A stretch of DNA of 64,000 nucleotides from Isoetes taiwanensis (Eukaryota; Streptophyta; Lycopodiopsida; Isoetales; Isoetaceae): the NCBI GenBank assembly GCA_021234155.1, contig JAJEKV010000005.1, positions 372,001 to 436,000 of the forward strand, given 5' to 3'. Positions within the stretch are counted from its first letter, which is position 1. Every line of letters begins with the position of its first letter. This document shows, piece by piece, positions 1-12,600 of this stretch. The translations under genes were made by a program, and so were the position numbers. A model generated the notes under the pieces. It searched no databases. It worked only from the letters and a program-made list of their open reading frames with translations, and was not told the origin of the DNA.

Positions 1-900
1 AAATCTCTGTAAGGTCGGAAAAAATCCTTCACTTCTGCAGATCCGCTGGCCTTTGCAAAATCCATACATGATGTGCTCTGCTTGGCGAACTCTACTTGTA
101 AATCCACCCTTTGGTAAATAATCCTAAACCGGTAAATATTTGAACATGCTTGTTCAAGAGAGAAGAAAGGAAAAGGAATCTTGTTGTTTGATGTGCCATA
201 CCTGCTTGATGTGCCATACCAGCGTGAGCCCAGAAGTGCGCAGAGATGCTAAGAAACCCTAGATTTGCAGCAACATCTTTGTTGCAGAAGCAACGGGCCA
301 GGCCGAAGGCGCTCTGATCCACCGCCACAATTTTCTGAGACTTGTAAAAGAGTGTAATGCCAAGGCTGTAACGCATCCACCGCCACATTAAAAAACTAGT
401 CAAAAGCACGTTTGATTACTTTGCATAGCAAATTGTAAGATATGGTGTAGGTGGTGTTTTACAATATAAAATTGAATACGATTATAGAATATGGTTTGAG
501 CTTCCAGGTTTTGTGAAATTTATCTATGTCTTGCTGCATTTTCGTTACGAAATCTAAGAATTTGGCAGTCCTTTCGTCAGTGAGTAGTTGATGGTCAACA
601 AATGTTTCTCCAGTGAATTTGTTGACTACCTGGATTTGTTTGGAAGTGCTCTCCAATTTTATCCCGTAAGAAGTTAGTTAAAAATTAATGTTTTTTCCTG
701 ATTCCCCCACATATCTGTTGGATAAACCCTAAAGTAGGAAATAAAAGACTCGCATGAGATTTTAATTTATTGTCTTTTCATATCTTGTTGTTTGAGGAGG
801 AAATAAAAGATTTATAAGCATTATTCGAAGATGCCTAGAAGAAAATTATTACCAATGAGTTTAGACATGAGCCTAAATTTGAATGATCTAGTTTCATTGT
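1..900. other. Left edge, no recognised gene
   Basis: I recognise no gene here. A minus-strand reading frame of 65 codons (459-656) is rich in charged residues and could be a 3' exon of the neighbouring DUF7869-type gene, but nothing confirms it. A short direct repeat (GATGTGCCATACC twice, about 189-221) is visible. The stretch is AT-rich towards 900. Confidence 0.4.
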
Positions 901-959
901 AGAATGCATAAGCTTTTCATTAAGACAACGATGCACAAGTTTCATGAATCTTCTGCCAG

Positions 960-3900
960 AATACGGCCATCTGGACTATCTTGCTCAATCCTCGCTTTCC
1001 TGTCAAGGATCTTGAAATTGGATTTCATGGCTTTGCTACTCTTCACAATATCTGGAGTTAAACTAATTGTTTCCAAAACCACAAATGATATGGTGACAAT
1101 TACAAAAAATGTCTTCGTCACATCTCCAAACTGGCCATTTTATCTCTTGTCAACTTGGCCCCATACTATAATGCAACAAAGTCCATAAGAAGGAAATATC
1201 AACATTTGAGATATGCCATATTCTAACCCAGCTATTTGTCGTCTGACGAAGTTAAACTGCTTTGTTAGCAAATAAGTTTACTAATCCCTGATATGAGGTA
1301 CCCTTTCTGGCAACAGGCTCAAACCAAGAAACAAACACCTCTTCATAGTGAGGGAGATTAGGGTCCTCTACTGGGTCCTCTTCCGCAAAGGCCATCCACG
1401 TCGGGCAGTTATCATGTGGCCTGATCAGCAAGAGCATTCCTTTCTTCACATCTTGGTAGGGGTCGAATATTTCAACAGGGTTCTTGGGTCTACCAGAGAA
1501 AGGCCCGGACGAATGAGATGCACCAATGTGTTCATCCACCAATAAGTTGTCGGGTTCTTCTAATGCGGTTTGTCGCGGTCTTTGGGCCGTGAAACTCAAT
1601 GACGGTTCTACCCGGGGTGAATGTCCCCAAGCACTCGCGAACAAGGTGGACCAGTAGTCAATAACTTCATTCATATATGTGTTAGACCATGAGTTATCGC
1701 CGCTCTAGAAATAGGCGCCAAAGTGCATCATGTACTTTGCAATTGAAGCTCTCAAGGCACCTATATCCGTCAAGCTTTGATATGGTCTGCACTAACCTTT
1801 AGGTGACCCTCTAGGAATCATAGGTAAGCCTTGGGCATCCTCCTTCCACATTTTAATTCCCTTTTCAGGTAGCCACTCCCTATGCCCTGGCCTCATCTTG
1901 TAGAACATTAGTGGCCATCCATCATTCATGCAGAACTTGAAGAGTAGAGGTTCCAAATGACCACATAAACGGTCCTTCTTATCAGGGATAAAACCTTTCA
2001 CGAATTCTTTCCAGTTGGGAACCTCGACACACAAGGTAGGGCGAGGGAGACTTTGAACTACACCGCCTCAAGAGTTGCATAAGCTCCCGAATAGTCAATG
2101 CATCCGATCTTCTCAATAGAGTAGAGTAGTTTCCAAAGAGGGCATCTATGTCATCGTGGGTGTGTCCAACCATCATGAATCCCGCTTGCACCTGATCGAA
2201 GACACCTAACCAGACCAAGTATGACAAGTAAGAGAAAAGATACATGTTCTTGTTTTGTCCTGAGCAATTGTCTAGCTGCAAGTAAAGCCTCCTAGGCAAC
2301 TTCTTCGGTATCAGAGGGCCCTTGATAGGAGGCATAAAATCATTTCTAGTGCCATTCACCATTTTTGTCTTAAGGGCTTCCGTGTTCATAATTGCTCCAC
2401 CCCAGCAGCTTCCTTGATGATCTCATTTTCAAATGACCCCAGCTTGTCCTCAGATTGATTCTCTAGTGTTTTCAAGGTATGATTTAAAGATCCCACATGA
2501 AAATTCGAATCATTAGGCCAGAGGTCCAGCGAGAAGTGGCCCAAGGCACCTACACCATGCCCATGCATGAGAGCACCAGTAAGACTCACCTTCAACCATT
2601 CACCCCTCCATACAGATTTTGCTAGCTTCTCCAGACGAGGAACCATCGTCTTATTCTGATCCATCTTATCATGTATAATGGTTAAGGCATGTTCAGGAGA
2701 TCGATGAGACAAAGCTCTCCACGACCAAAGAAGACCCCGCAGGGAAAGTTGGGCTGTCATGTGAGATTTCCTTTCCACTGGCCGAAGCTCTCTTCTTTCT
2801 CTTGGATCTCTAGTCTTGGCAAGTTTCTCCTTTATCACAATACGTATTACACTTAGAAAATGCTATCCTTTTGGCGATTGCTACCTCAGAGTGGTTCTCC
2901 TTCCACGTTGACAAGAAGGACGATTGAGAAACATGTTTTCGCTCATCTCGTGGGACGGTTATATCTACCTCTTGATGTATGTCCTTTTTAGTCAAGATGG
3001 AAGGTAATCTCTTCACATTTTCTCTAGTTCCCCCACTCGTGAACCTTTTGAGCGTGTGGCATAGTTTCAGCATTTTCATCTATGTACATAGATAGCACAA
3101 AGACCACCTCCGGCCGGTGTATGAGACCTTGGCTTCATGGACCCGGAGTTTCCGGTTCCGCAATCCTCGGCCCTTCCATAAAAAGCTTCCTCCATTTGTA
3201 AAATGTAGAACCGGTATACCGTATGCACTATGCCATGCCTTCACACGACTTGCTCGTTGTTCAAAGATTAGCTTTTTTCACACATCCATTCTCTCGAACA
3301 AAGATCTAGCATGTTGTACTAAAAGTCGACGTTTTGAGCTTTTCATGTTCCAGTAGAAGGTCCTCATGGCGGATACCTCCTTAATCGTGGAAATTAGCAC
3401 AACATCTCTTCAAGCAAAGACATCGAGGACCCGAATCGCAAGATAGCTTCGGTGTGGTTTTCCTTTCACCTTTTTTGGGGTCGGCGCCCTCTCGCCTTCC
3501 TGTTCACCATGTGGTAATTGTCTTTTTTGTTACTCCAGCCTCCGCCTGATGGCATAAGCTTCCTTCTCGACCTCGGTCTCCTTCACGGCCCGAAACTAGG
3601 CTAGAAATCGGAATATGGCCAACGAACCAATGCTATTGGCCATCTCACCAAGTCATGCATCGTGGCATTTCGCACAAGCCCCGACAGAGCATAGAAATCT
3701 TTCGGGCATTGGCAACAAATTCATAATAGAAACCCCTATCCATGCTTCACCCAACTTCATGTCGATCACGACATCGTTTTGGATCTGCTAAAACGATGAC
3801 ACATGTACCATAAGGCAGTTTGTAGCACTCGTGCAGTAACTCACATGTCTTTTCCACTAGTTTATCCCTGCAAATCCCCTGCAATTCAATTGGTTCACTG

Positions 3901-4010
3901 TTTCCTTCACAGGCATTTACTGGAACTTGCCAATTTATCCGCTTGATCGACCGGTGGTGTGTTAACATCGGTGCCCGAGTGATTTCATTACAACGCCGCT
4001 TTTGGACCAA
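960..4010 (-). pseudogene. DUF7869-type protein gene, copy 1 (frame-disrupted)
   Basis: This minus-strand gene belongs to a large uncharacterised family (DUF7869) whose signatures I recognise. Reading from the 5' side: a possible N-terminal part at 4010-3747; a Cys-rich patch near 3420; LTKKDI and FLSTWKENH followed by FSKC at 3079-2810; IHDKMDQNKT in 2838-2386; LQLDNCSGQNKN and VGHTHDDIDALFG in 2389-1982; the DDGWP-type region NDGWPLMFYK with a WKED segment in 2034-1792; and PFSGRP with VSWFEPVARKGTSYQ in 1674-1252. A plausible last exon (acceptor TCCAG near 1068) ends with a stop near 960. The pieces change frame near 2835, 2386 and 2034; some changes may be introns, others are true breaks. 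The conserved D and H/D residues look like an RNase H-like transposase core, but that is inference. The function of the family is unknown. Confidence 0.65.
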
Positions 4011-4238
4011 AGAACTAAGCTACCGACGCCTTCCCCTAGGTGGTTCAATTCGGCTCGAAACCGGTAGTGGTATCTCGCCCATCAAAGACAACGACAAGAG
4101 AAACTACTATCAATTGCCCCGCACGGGACGTTGTGGTGATTTTTGAAGTTATGCACTCTGCCCTCAGCCACCTTCTTCCCCAACAGGTAGAAAGACTGTA
4201 GAGCTTCCATCCTAAAGAAAGTCAACACAGCTCGTCAA

Positions 4239-4675
4239 CATCGCGATGGCGATCCTCTGAACCTCATTAGTAGAAAAAATTCAGAGTACTCAAAGGCCAG
4301 AAGGGACGTCATAATACCTCAGGAAGATCGCGAAGGCGATCCTCTTGAGCACATGGGTATAAATGACACAAGCACAAGACACAGATGGGCCGGGGAGATC
4401 GCGACGGCGATCCTCTTCAGCACATGGGTATAAATGACACAAGCACAAGACACACGCCTTCGGACCTCCATGGTGGACATCTTGAATCCTTCAAATCTAC
4501 CTAGAATCTTTCTCTAATCTAACTAACCTTATTCAGTTCAAACTATTTTCTCTGACCATTTAAAAACCACTTATCTACTGGACTTACCTCGACAATATCG
4601 CAATCGCGATTAATTCGATGTAATCTCGCGTCGAGGTATAAGTGCTATGCTCCGGATGAACGCAGTCGCGATTCT
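4239..4675. repeat. GATCGC palindrome cluster A
   Basis: Imperfect palindromes of the form GATCGCGAnGGCGATCC occur at about 4239-4259, 4325-4345 and 4396-4416, with relatives at 4594-4615 (ATCGCAATCGCGAT) and 4661-4675. Each full copy carries a GATC or ATCG step in both arms. They lie just upstream of the minus-strand DUF7869-type gene, in the region where the two divergent genes would have their promoters. Confidence 0.75.
4325..4455. repeat. Direct tandem duplication containing a palindrome and a TATAAA box
   Basis: Two nearly identical copies of about 60 bp begin at 4325 and 4396 (71-bp period). Each contains a GATCGC palindrome followed by CACATGGGTATAAATGACAC. The copies differ at only a few positions, so the duplication is fairly recent. 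The TATAAA in each could serve as a core promoter element, but its direction of use is unknown. Confidence 0.8.
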
Positions 4676-4699
4676 TTCAGGCAGAGATCCGAACAGGTC

Positions 4700-5845
4700 C
4701 AACTGAGCAAAAAATAGATATTTGAGTAAGTCTCGCAAATCAAATGTTTATCGCAATATTAATTGCAGCTGTTATTTCCACAAGAAAATTGCCTTTCAGT
4801 AATTTTAAATGGAGATCTGTCGTGATCTGAACACCTGGGAGCAGAACCATTAGCAGAACCATTATGTTACAGTGTTATTCCCTCACTATCAGTTTGATCG
4901 AGAAATAAATAATTCAATTGGGCCTCGCGAACCAGATTATACAGATCCCTGAACAGCATATACCAAGAAAGAGATGGTGCAAATACAGTGAATTACATTA
5001 TGGTTGTGAAGGCACTATTATAACCTATACATAAACAACAAATCGAAAATCTCTCCTGAATTCGATAACTTCTAGCTGGATAAACAGTAAGGCATTAGGA
5101 TTTTGTACCCCGACAGCTTAAAGTAGGCGAGCGCCTTCAAGATGAGCCCTATAGCCCTTAAGAACAGATCGAAGCCCAAAACCCAACGAAGCTTAGACGA
5201 AGAACGAGCGCCCTCCGTAACACCCCCGCCGACATAATACCGGAAATCCCGCCTTCTAGATCGAGCGCGAAATTCAGGTTCTAAATTTGAAATGAGTTGT
5301 CTTTTTCAGTCCTTCAACCGCGCTCCATAGGCATGTAAATTTTGGTTCCGTAGGGCCTTTATTACGTACACAATTTGAATTTAGAGCCTCTTGTCCGGAA
5401 AATGCCACATTTACAATAAAGTTGTTGGGTGTCCATAAATAAGGGCGGCTGCATTAATGGTGGGTATTTATGAATGCCGGCCATATTAATGGCTGGCATT
5501 TATGGCGTGTCAGGTCCCGCACGTGCCGGATTAAATTAATCCGGTTTCCCCGACCAGTATTTATTCTCGCGATTCCTTCGACTTTGCATTCGCCCCGCAA
5601 CCCGACGGCGCCGAGCGATTCATAGCCGGACGCTTCGAAGCGCCTTCTACCGCGAAGCGTCTGAGAACCCGTTTTTCAAATCTTCCGGGCGCCGGGTGAT
5701 CCATGGCACCAAAAGCCCACCTCGAGAAGGTTAGTTCTAACCCCTCCGGCTCAAAAAGATCGGGCGGCGCGATTTCCTTCGATAGTGCATGTTTAATTAT
5801 ACTGTTCACCTTTTCGTAATGTAGTCATGATAAGGTCTGGAACTC
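4700..5845. other. Intergenic spacer between the divergent genes, with small palindromes
   Basis: No gene is recognised. The spacer holds a 19-bp perfect palindrome, CCGGATTAAATTAATCCGG (5526-5544), and an imperfect one (GCCGGCCAT/ATGGCTGGC, about 5477-5498) next to several CATAAATA/TATTTATG motifs. The position between two diverging genes suggests a bidirectional promoter region, which is inference. Confidence 0.5.
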
Positions 5846-5850
5846 AGCAG

Positions 5851-6061
5851 GATCGCGGCCGCAATCCTGGTGAGTGGTCGGATGGATCGCGTCCGCGATC
5901 CTGGCCGACGGCAGCATCGGCGGACGCGATCTGTTGAGTGGTCAACAACGGGGACGCGATCTTCACGAGAGCTTCATGACGTCTTGAGCGCGATCTTGTG
6001 AATCACTCATGAAGATCGCGGCCGCGATCGTCGTATGCTCTCATGAAGATCGCGACAGCGA
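5851..6061. repeat. GATCGC palindrome cluster B
   Basis: Copies are visible at 5851-5867 (GATCGCGGCCGCAATCC), 5884-5902 (GGATCGCGTCCGCGATCCT), about 5914-5931, 5951-5963, 5987-5996, 6013-6029 (AGATCGCGGCCGCGATC) and 6047-6061. Spacing is about 30-35 bp. The cluster ends at the apparent start of the plus-strand ParB-like/methyltransferase gene, and the last copy overlaps a possible ATG at 6043. Confidence 0.8.
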
Positions 6062-9000
6062 GCTTTGTTGAAATTACGGAAAAGGATGTGTGCGTTAGAG
6101 AATCGCGACACACCTCTTCCCTTCCGACTCTGGATTTGTTTGGTCCGGGCGTTGAACCCACTAAGATCATCACACCTTCAAATGAAAGAAAGTGGTGCAT
6201 TGAAATTGCACAGCAATTCCACACACTGGCTAAGGCGTACCGGCCAGAAAGACCTCTCTCGCTTGTTCCTCGTGACCGGCAAGAAAGCCGGCGACATCTG
6301 CCAGATAGGAATTGCAATCGCTATGTGGGAAGGAACAAAAACAATGTCCAAGACGCTCTAATATGCGTGAGAGGACACATACGTAATTTGCGTTCATTGA
6401 GTATGTTCTTAAATGGACAAACTATGATCCCTCGCTCATGGCAACTAGCAAGTTAAACAAGCCGCCCTGGGAAAGAATGTTCACCAGCGCGAAAGGATAC
6501 TACCGGGTACCGCAGTCCCTATGAATCTCGCTCTCTGTCGGGAATAACCGGGCAATAGGGATATATTATCCGCTTCTCGACATGCGTAAAAGGTTTGCAA
6601 AAGCGGATAAGAAACCACCTATCATTGCACTGAAAGCTAAACGAGATGAGAAGATGCCTTCTGTAATGGACACGAACTGGTTAAGGGCTCAGGCGAAGAA
6701 AAAACATGTGAAGCCTGTATCTCTAGCAGAGGCCTCTAACGCAAATTGGCAGAACAAACTGCACAGAAGCTTGAACAATTCAAACGGTTCTACCCGCTTG
6801 GTGTGAACTGGTTTATGAAGGTCTCAATATTCGATTCGAACAGAACCAGCCTCCCGCTAACCACGCTCAAACGACACTCTAGTGAAGAGTTTCAAAACGT
6901 ATCCTACGGAGGTGCTCATGCCGGCCGATGTTGTCCCATTCGACCCCATTACCAGGTGATTGTTATTGTTCATGATTTTTGGTTTGTGGCTTCTTAACTT
7001 ACAAGTACACGTTATATCAGGAAAAAGATCACGTGGAATACAGAGGCTGACCTTAAGGGCAAAAAATTTTGGATAATATCTGGTAACCATAGTATACGTG
7101 CATTTCCGGTTGCTATGCGGTGTTGTTGGAGAGTCGGAACAATACCGGAGTTTGTTAAAGTCTACGCGAGGAGAAGAACAAGAGTGCTTTAATGGAAACT
7201 TGACGGATAGAGAATACATTGAGTTGAGCATTCAAAGGCAATGAAGTAATCGCTAACATCGTATATATAGAGAGCCATTGATAGAGAAGCTCCAACAATT
7301 GCTGCATCAACATAAAGCGTATGGATGTCCTCCTCAAGGCCCCATTGGCACTGCCACCACCTCCGCATGGTAGGTATTTTTATTAGCCCACTCAATGACA
7401 TCGTGGCCGCGATTTCCCCGACCATTTGTTTTGTAGGACTTCCACGAGATAGCTACCACAACGTTGAAGGTGAAGGAGCTAAAGGGCGAGAAGCAATTTA
7501 TTTTATGGAGGAGTGGGTGTTGAGAAAGTTAATGGAAGTGGCCAACGATGGGTCAACAAGAAGATCCGTGATGAGCATGGAGATTTTCCCGATAAGCCCT
7601 CGAAGGACTTCTTCAACAAAACCTGGTTAAGATACCTTCGAGGCATGTCTAATGCGAGAGGTTTCTTAGCTTCGATGAGATTTTGGAAGGAAAGACATAC
7701 ATTAAGGTGCAAAGCAGATATCATGGCAGGTTTAATTGCCAGCAGCGCGCCATTGATATTAGAAGCCTGACCTTCATGCGGAAAGAGATTTTGTCATACG
7801 CTTCCACGCCGCCCGTAAAGAATACACTTTTTGGGAGGAGTTGCTTTCTGAATTTCCTGCTTTCACGGAACAGCGGATTCTAGATATTTCTGATTCGGAT
7901 ACAGAAGTACGTGAAAGCCAATTACAATAAGGAACATGTTGTGGGTAATTTACCCGTTGCATTTCTAGAACCCATTAGATCGATTTTGAAACCTGAAGAG
8001 GCTATCAAGATCAAGGAGAAGAAAAATGTTGTACATGCTGTAACAAAGGAAGGGATTCCTACCTCCACTCCAGTATCTGAGAATGCAACTATGGTGTTCA
8101 TAGACATTAGAGGATTCTCTGCATTATGGACGTGCAAGAAATATATGGAACTCTTCACAAGAATATCCAGCATGACAACTGCTAACATTTATCACCTTGT
8201 GATTCTGATGCGGTCTGCGAACTTGCGGATGCTTGCTTGGATGTACCAAAAACAGATTCAAGGCGGGTCCCATATTTCTGTAGGTACATATGACGAGCCG
8301 GGATGGGTGAACAAGAAAAGGGTGAAGGAATATCAGTATTACATCACCCATATGTGCATTAACAGAAGCGACTCCAGGGTGAACGCGATAATGCCGGAGC
8401 TGGAGCTTCGTTTGACACAGGTGAGCACTGCACCACAGAAGACGCCCTTGCCACCAATGCCTGTCAGTGGTGACGAAGATACTGATGAGAAAATGAAGAA
8501 GAAATGGCAGACATATTTCACGGGTAAACCCAGGTACAAGTTTGTCGGAATGGAAGGTGACCACGTGCTGAAGTGCCAGTTGAAGACATCATATGCTTAC
8601 TACCTGGTTGACAAGCTTGTGCCCAAGGATGGTTGTGTTCTTGATTTCTTCTCAGCAGGTACTGCTTCTCGTGTCGCCTTAATGCAGGGAAAGAAGAGTA
8701 TTGCTTTTGAAAGCCAGGGTAAAGTGTGCCGATTTCTGAGGGCTTTCCTGGATAAGCTCGAAAAACTGGTCAGGCAGGGCGCTGGGGAGACAGATGACGA
8801 GGATAAGGCAGAGCCTGAGAATGATCCTCATGCGGTCAATTTAAACATTACCCAACGAACAGATATATCTAACATCGATTCAATCTTGGATCAAATGGAT
8901 GAGAAAAGCTACGAGGAAAGAATGCAGGAAACGAAAAGACTTCTGGAGGCTAATGAGAAAGGTATTACTGCGCTAGAGCCCGTGTTTCAAAAATTGAGGG

Positions 9001-9381
9001 CTTTAAATGAAAAATTTGATGCCTACATGCCTTTCTTGACAGGCGGGTCGAGTTTCGAATACGTAGGCATGGTCGAGGACGGATCAAGAGGGTGAGCCAT
9101 CAGGCACACAAGAGCATCAGGTTCCAGCAATGAAAAAAAGCAAACTCTTCCATGCACTCGATATCGCATGTGCTGATACCCCCATGGATACTGACATTGA
9201 AGGACCGGATCCACATGTCCAACTCCTTGCGCAGACCATGTCTGTAGAAATCCCAGATAAAACAGGCTACACTGAGATGGACACAGAAGATCTTTTACAA
9301 AGGGGGCAGGAACATGTAGCTAGGATAGCTGCTGAGATAGGTGTTGTACCTGAGACAGTATCGGAAACCCAGATGGACTAA
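6043..9381 (+). pseudogene. ParB-like plus beta-class DNA methyltransferase-like protein gene, copy 1 (frame-disrupted)
   Basis: Several plus-strand coding pieces follow one another. A ParB-like segment is assembled across a 65-bp intron (6956-7020, GTGATT...TATCAG) and reads KKFWIISGNHSIRA, then LTDREYIELSIQ after a frame change; it corresponds to YYVLGGTHSYKA and TDEEAKVIAVSHN in copy 2. A second intron (about 7368-7436) carries a GATC-type palindrome. The longest open stretch, 7911-9095, has the order of a circularly permuted N6/N4 methyltransferase: VFIDIRGFS at the place of the catalytic motif IV (normally D-P-P-Y), then CQLKTS and motif I, LDFFSAGTASRVAL, at 8631-8690, then a coiled-coil-like acidic tail. 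A frameshift near 9093 joins it to a last piece ending at 9381. Motif IV here is DIRG, so activity is doubtful. Confidence 0.6.
7397..7417. repeat. Intronic copy of the element 1 palindrome
   Basis: ATCGTGGCCGCGATTTCC lies inside the second recognisable intron (about 7368-7436) of the ParB-like/methyltransferase gene. It is the only copy found within that gene body, and it avoids exons. Confidence 0.5.
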
Positions 9382-9506
9382 TTTCTGCCCATATGGCAAA
9401 GGAATGTACATTGAAATGTTTGAGGAATACAAATTACAATTCTTTGAGTTTACTATTTCAGTTTTGTTTTTTGTCTAAACGTTCCTTGACATGACAACTC
9501 ACAATG

Positions 9507-9629
9507 TTCGCCACCGCGATCCTCATTATCACTTTCAATTCTTTTTATCCATGTGTAGAGCTTAACGGAATTGTAATATTACATCCATGGGCTGGCTAGG
9601 CAGCTTCAAATCTTCGCCGTGGCGATCCT
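9507..9629. repeat. GATCGC palindrome cluster C (3' side)
   Basis: Two copies, TTCGCCACCGCGATCCT (about 9507-9523) and TTCGCCGTGGCGATCCT (about 9613-9629), lie 3' of the methyltransferase gene. Together with clusters A and B they bracket that gene. Confidence 0.7.
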
Positions 9630-9639
9630 GCTGAGTATT

Positions 9640-12600
9640 TTCACTCTTTCTTGTGGACCGCTCTTACTCACAAAGGAGCTTGGAATAGCCTTATACATGT
9701 CAAAGTCGGATACGTCGCTGATTGTGCCCAAAAAACAGCGGAAAAAACGTCAACTTTTACTCCGCTGCAACCATTTCCGGTGTTTTATAGACAACCAAGA
9801 ACCTATTTCATGCTAAACGAGAATTCCGAAATTCTCTAATTAATTAAATCGTGCTTATATAAAACAAGGGAAGGAGAAATTACCAGTCGTAATTAGAACC
9901 AATTTTTATCTGATCAACAAAGAAAAATATCAAGAATGAATAATTGGAAAGGAAGATTGCTTATCTGGAAATGGCTCTGTCACTAACATCTCTGTTAACC
10001 TTGCGCATAGAGCAGCCAAAATAGAAATCACTGATATCTTTGCTAACCTTGCGCATAGAGCAGCCCAAATAGTAAAGCTTGAGAAGAATTCCTGGTTGGT
10101 TTGCAGGGATTGCTTCAAATACATATGCTATGATGAGAACAAGTTTGCTCGTAGAATGATCACAACTCCAAAGAAAAATGCTGCACAGAAGCAAAATCTC
10201 TGAAAAATCTCTGTGAAGACCAAGCCTCTGTTCTGAAACAAACCTCTTGAAGACCAAGAACCTATCCGAAACAAACTCGACTGCACCAAAAACCTGACTG
10301 AGTGCAGATGTCGATGCTCTTTGCGAATTTTGCAGGCCAAGGCACTAAAAAAAACACTCCACGCCCCCTACACAGGCAACTCTATGCCATAGACAACTAG
10401 AAGCCACATGCCGATTACCAAAAGAAGAAATATATGTAACCGAGAAGGAGGCTTTGAATCGAACTACGGGTCTGCATCCTTGTAAAGGTAAAGTCGGTCT
10501 GGCGTTTGCTGGAAGACCTCAGAACAAAACAAGAATCCAAAGCAAGAATAGATTCCACGAAATCCCAAACTGTGCCACCGAAAACCATGCATCCACAAAA
10601 TGATCTATTATTTGAAGCCATGGGAGACGCTCTGAATGACAGAAAGAAATCTAAAGCATGCAAGCAAAGGCCATAAAAAGACTCGGAAGGCTGCCCAAAA
10701 CGAGCAAACAAAAACAGGGAAAGGAAATACGGAAAACAGCGAAGCGAACTGGGAAAAAAAATAGGCCAGGCAACAGCCAAGAAAACTGGAAGCATCCAGT
10801 GTCCGGAACACGAGCAAGCATTCTCTCCAACGCGGGCATAACTTCCCAGGCACCGCTGGAATTTCCAGGAATTTTCATGACCGTACATCAAATCCGACGA
10901 TTGTAATGCTCACACCTGCACAAAAATCCCACATGGCAGCAACATGGACACTCTGAAATTGCTTCAAAGTGTCCACTTGCGTTTGTGTAAACGTGCTAAA
11001 AATAAGGTGGGAAAAGTTTTTTCCTTGTCGGATTTTGAATTTTCTGATAACAAAATTTCGCTTCTTTACCGGATTTTAATGTCCACAGGCGACCGGAAAA
11101 AAGAGGACACCCACCTCCAAACACATTTTAAGTAAGTAGATCTGTAGACCATGTTCAAACCTCTACTTCCTGTATAAACATGCAGCGCATAGTAGTACTT
11201 TTGGCATCTAAACTATGCTCTAATGACTTCTTAGTTAAGTTATAAGATTATCCCACTTCCAAAAAATATTGAATGGTTGTTATCTTTTATTGTTGAGATT
11301 GTCGAAATATAGCATGTTGAAAATGTTCTCTCATTTCTATGCTGACGAAACATGTATTTCCATACTCTCCCCTATCAGCCTTGTCCTTATGCTTCTACCA
11401 TCCTTGTTCCATGCCGAGCACCAAATATCTCTTCAGGCCAATCCCATAAAGTCATGGTATCAAATACTTTATTGTTTTCAAGTAGCAGTTTTGATTGATT
11501 GTGAAAACATGACTTCAAAGCACCTTGATTTAATGTAGTTTTCTTTACCCTGGACCATCGTGGTTTTAGACAAAAACAACTTCGTAATTTTTATGTGTGG
11601 TTTTCACCATTGTTTATAGAGAAAAACAATGCCAGATTCTATGCATGGCTTCGCTCAAAAAAAAGGAACAATACATGGTTCTTAAATATAGCCTTCCGTG
11701 GACGTTAAAAATTTCTTCCTTCCTTCCTTCCTTTAACTAAAAACAATGCATGGTCCTTATATATAAGTTTTTTTAGCACAATTTTTCTTCAATTTTCTAC
11801 ATGTTATTTTTAGTATTTGTATTGCAACCACATGTTGTTTTTCAATAATAACACGTTTTTTCTAGTGTTGTTTTTGGTACAATAAGATATATATATATAT
11901 TTTTTTTGTAGTGTAGAAACAATGTGTTCAAATTAAGCAAAAACAATAAAAACAACAAAGATATGAAACTTAGGATTAGCGCCATGCTCTCCGCCATACA
12001 GAAGCCTGTGAGGGTTGTGCCAGACTCCATCTCCATATCTAGCTCTGGATTCTAATCTGGAATGAGAAAAATCACAGTTAGAAGCAACACAAAAGGGGAC
12101 ATCACTCAGAATTTTTGCACTCATCTTTCATGTCGGAAAGGCTGGTGGATAAGCCCCAGTAGTATTGACAAGGAAAAGGAATGCCGGACTAGTCTTGTTC
12201 AGGCAGAGGAAAAATGTAATGGCTCTGTGCTTAGCTATGGAGATCGGCTCAGCCATTGCTTCGAATCCGCTGCTCGTGGTTCCTGTCCATATGTCCTCGT
12301 AGCAGATCATGGAGGCCCTGATCTCCTGTTTAATAGAACTGTTCGTCAGAGCAGCATAAAGGTTCCCCTACCTCAAATGCAAGAGCTGATCTCCATCGCC
12401 CGCAACTAGAGCCCTCTCTCCTTTGAGAACCTGCCAGATTTGAAATCTCTACTTTTATTAGGTAATCAGACATGCAATGAGGCTTGCAAAGGGCCGAAAA
12501 AGACATGCAAAGACATGCAAAGATGAAAGGCATGCAGTCTGCATGCAATGGATAGAGGATTCGAAGTAGCGCCATAGCCAAAACCTTTGTTCTGGATCAC

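Larger units (their letters stand above)
960..9640. mobile_element. Composite element 1: divergent DUF7869 gene and ParB-like/methyltransferase gene with GATCGC palindromes
   Basis: Two genes point away from each other: a DUF7869-type gene on the minus strand (about 4010 to 960) and a ParB-like/DNA methyltransferase gene on the plus strand (about 6043 to 9381). GATC-containing palindromes lie between them (4239-4675 and 5851-6061), in an intron (7397-7417) and past the methyltransferase gene (9507-9629). The same gene pair in the same orientation recurs at 47145-55751, where inverted repeats mark the ends. I could not find matching inverted repeats here, so the bounds are those of the recognised parts. 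Calling it mobile rests on the recurrence and on the transposon-like company, so it is inference. Confidence 0.5.

Noticed and set aside
4239-9629. Bacterial or phage contamination because of Dam-like GATC sites and a methyltransferase
   Set aside because: Phase-consistent GT-AG introns, the DUF7869 partner gene and the surrounding plant DNA argue for a nuclear plant locus.
400-10400. Terminal inverted repeats for element 1
   Set aside because: I compared the flanks of the gene pair by eye and found no convincing inverted match, and no copy of the element 2 terminus.
10415-10906. Open frames of 75-158 codons on both strands
   Set aside because: They have Phe/Ser/Leu-rich, low-information composition in three overlapping frames and no recognisable motif.
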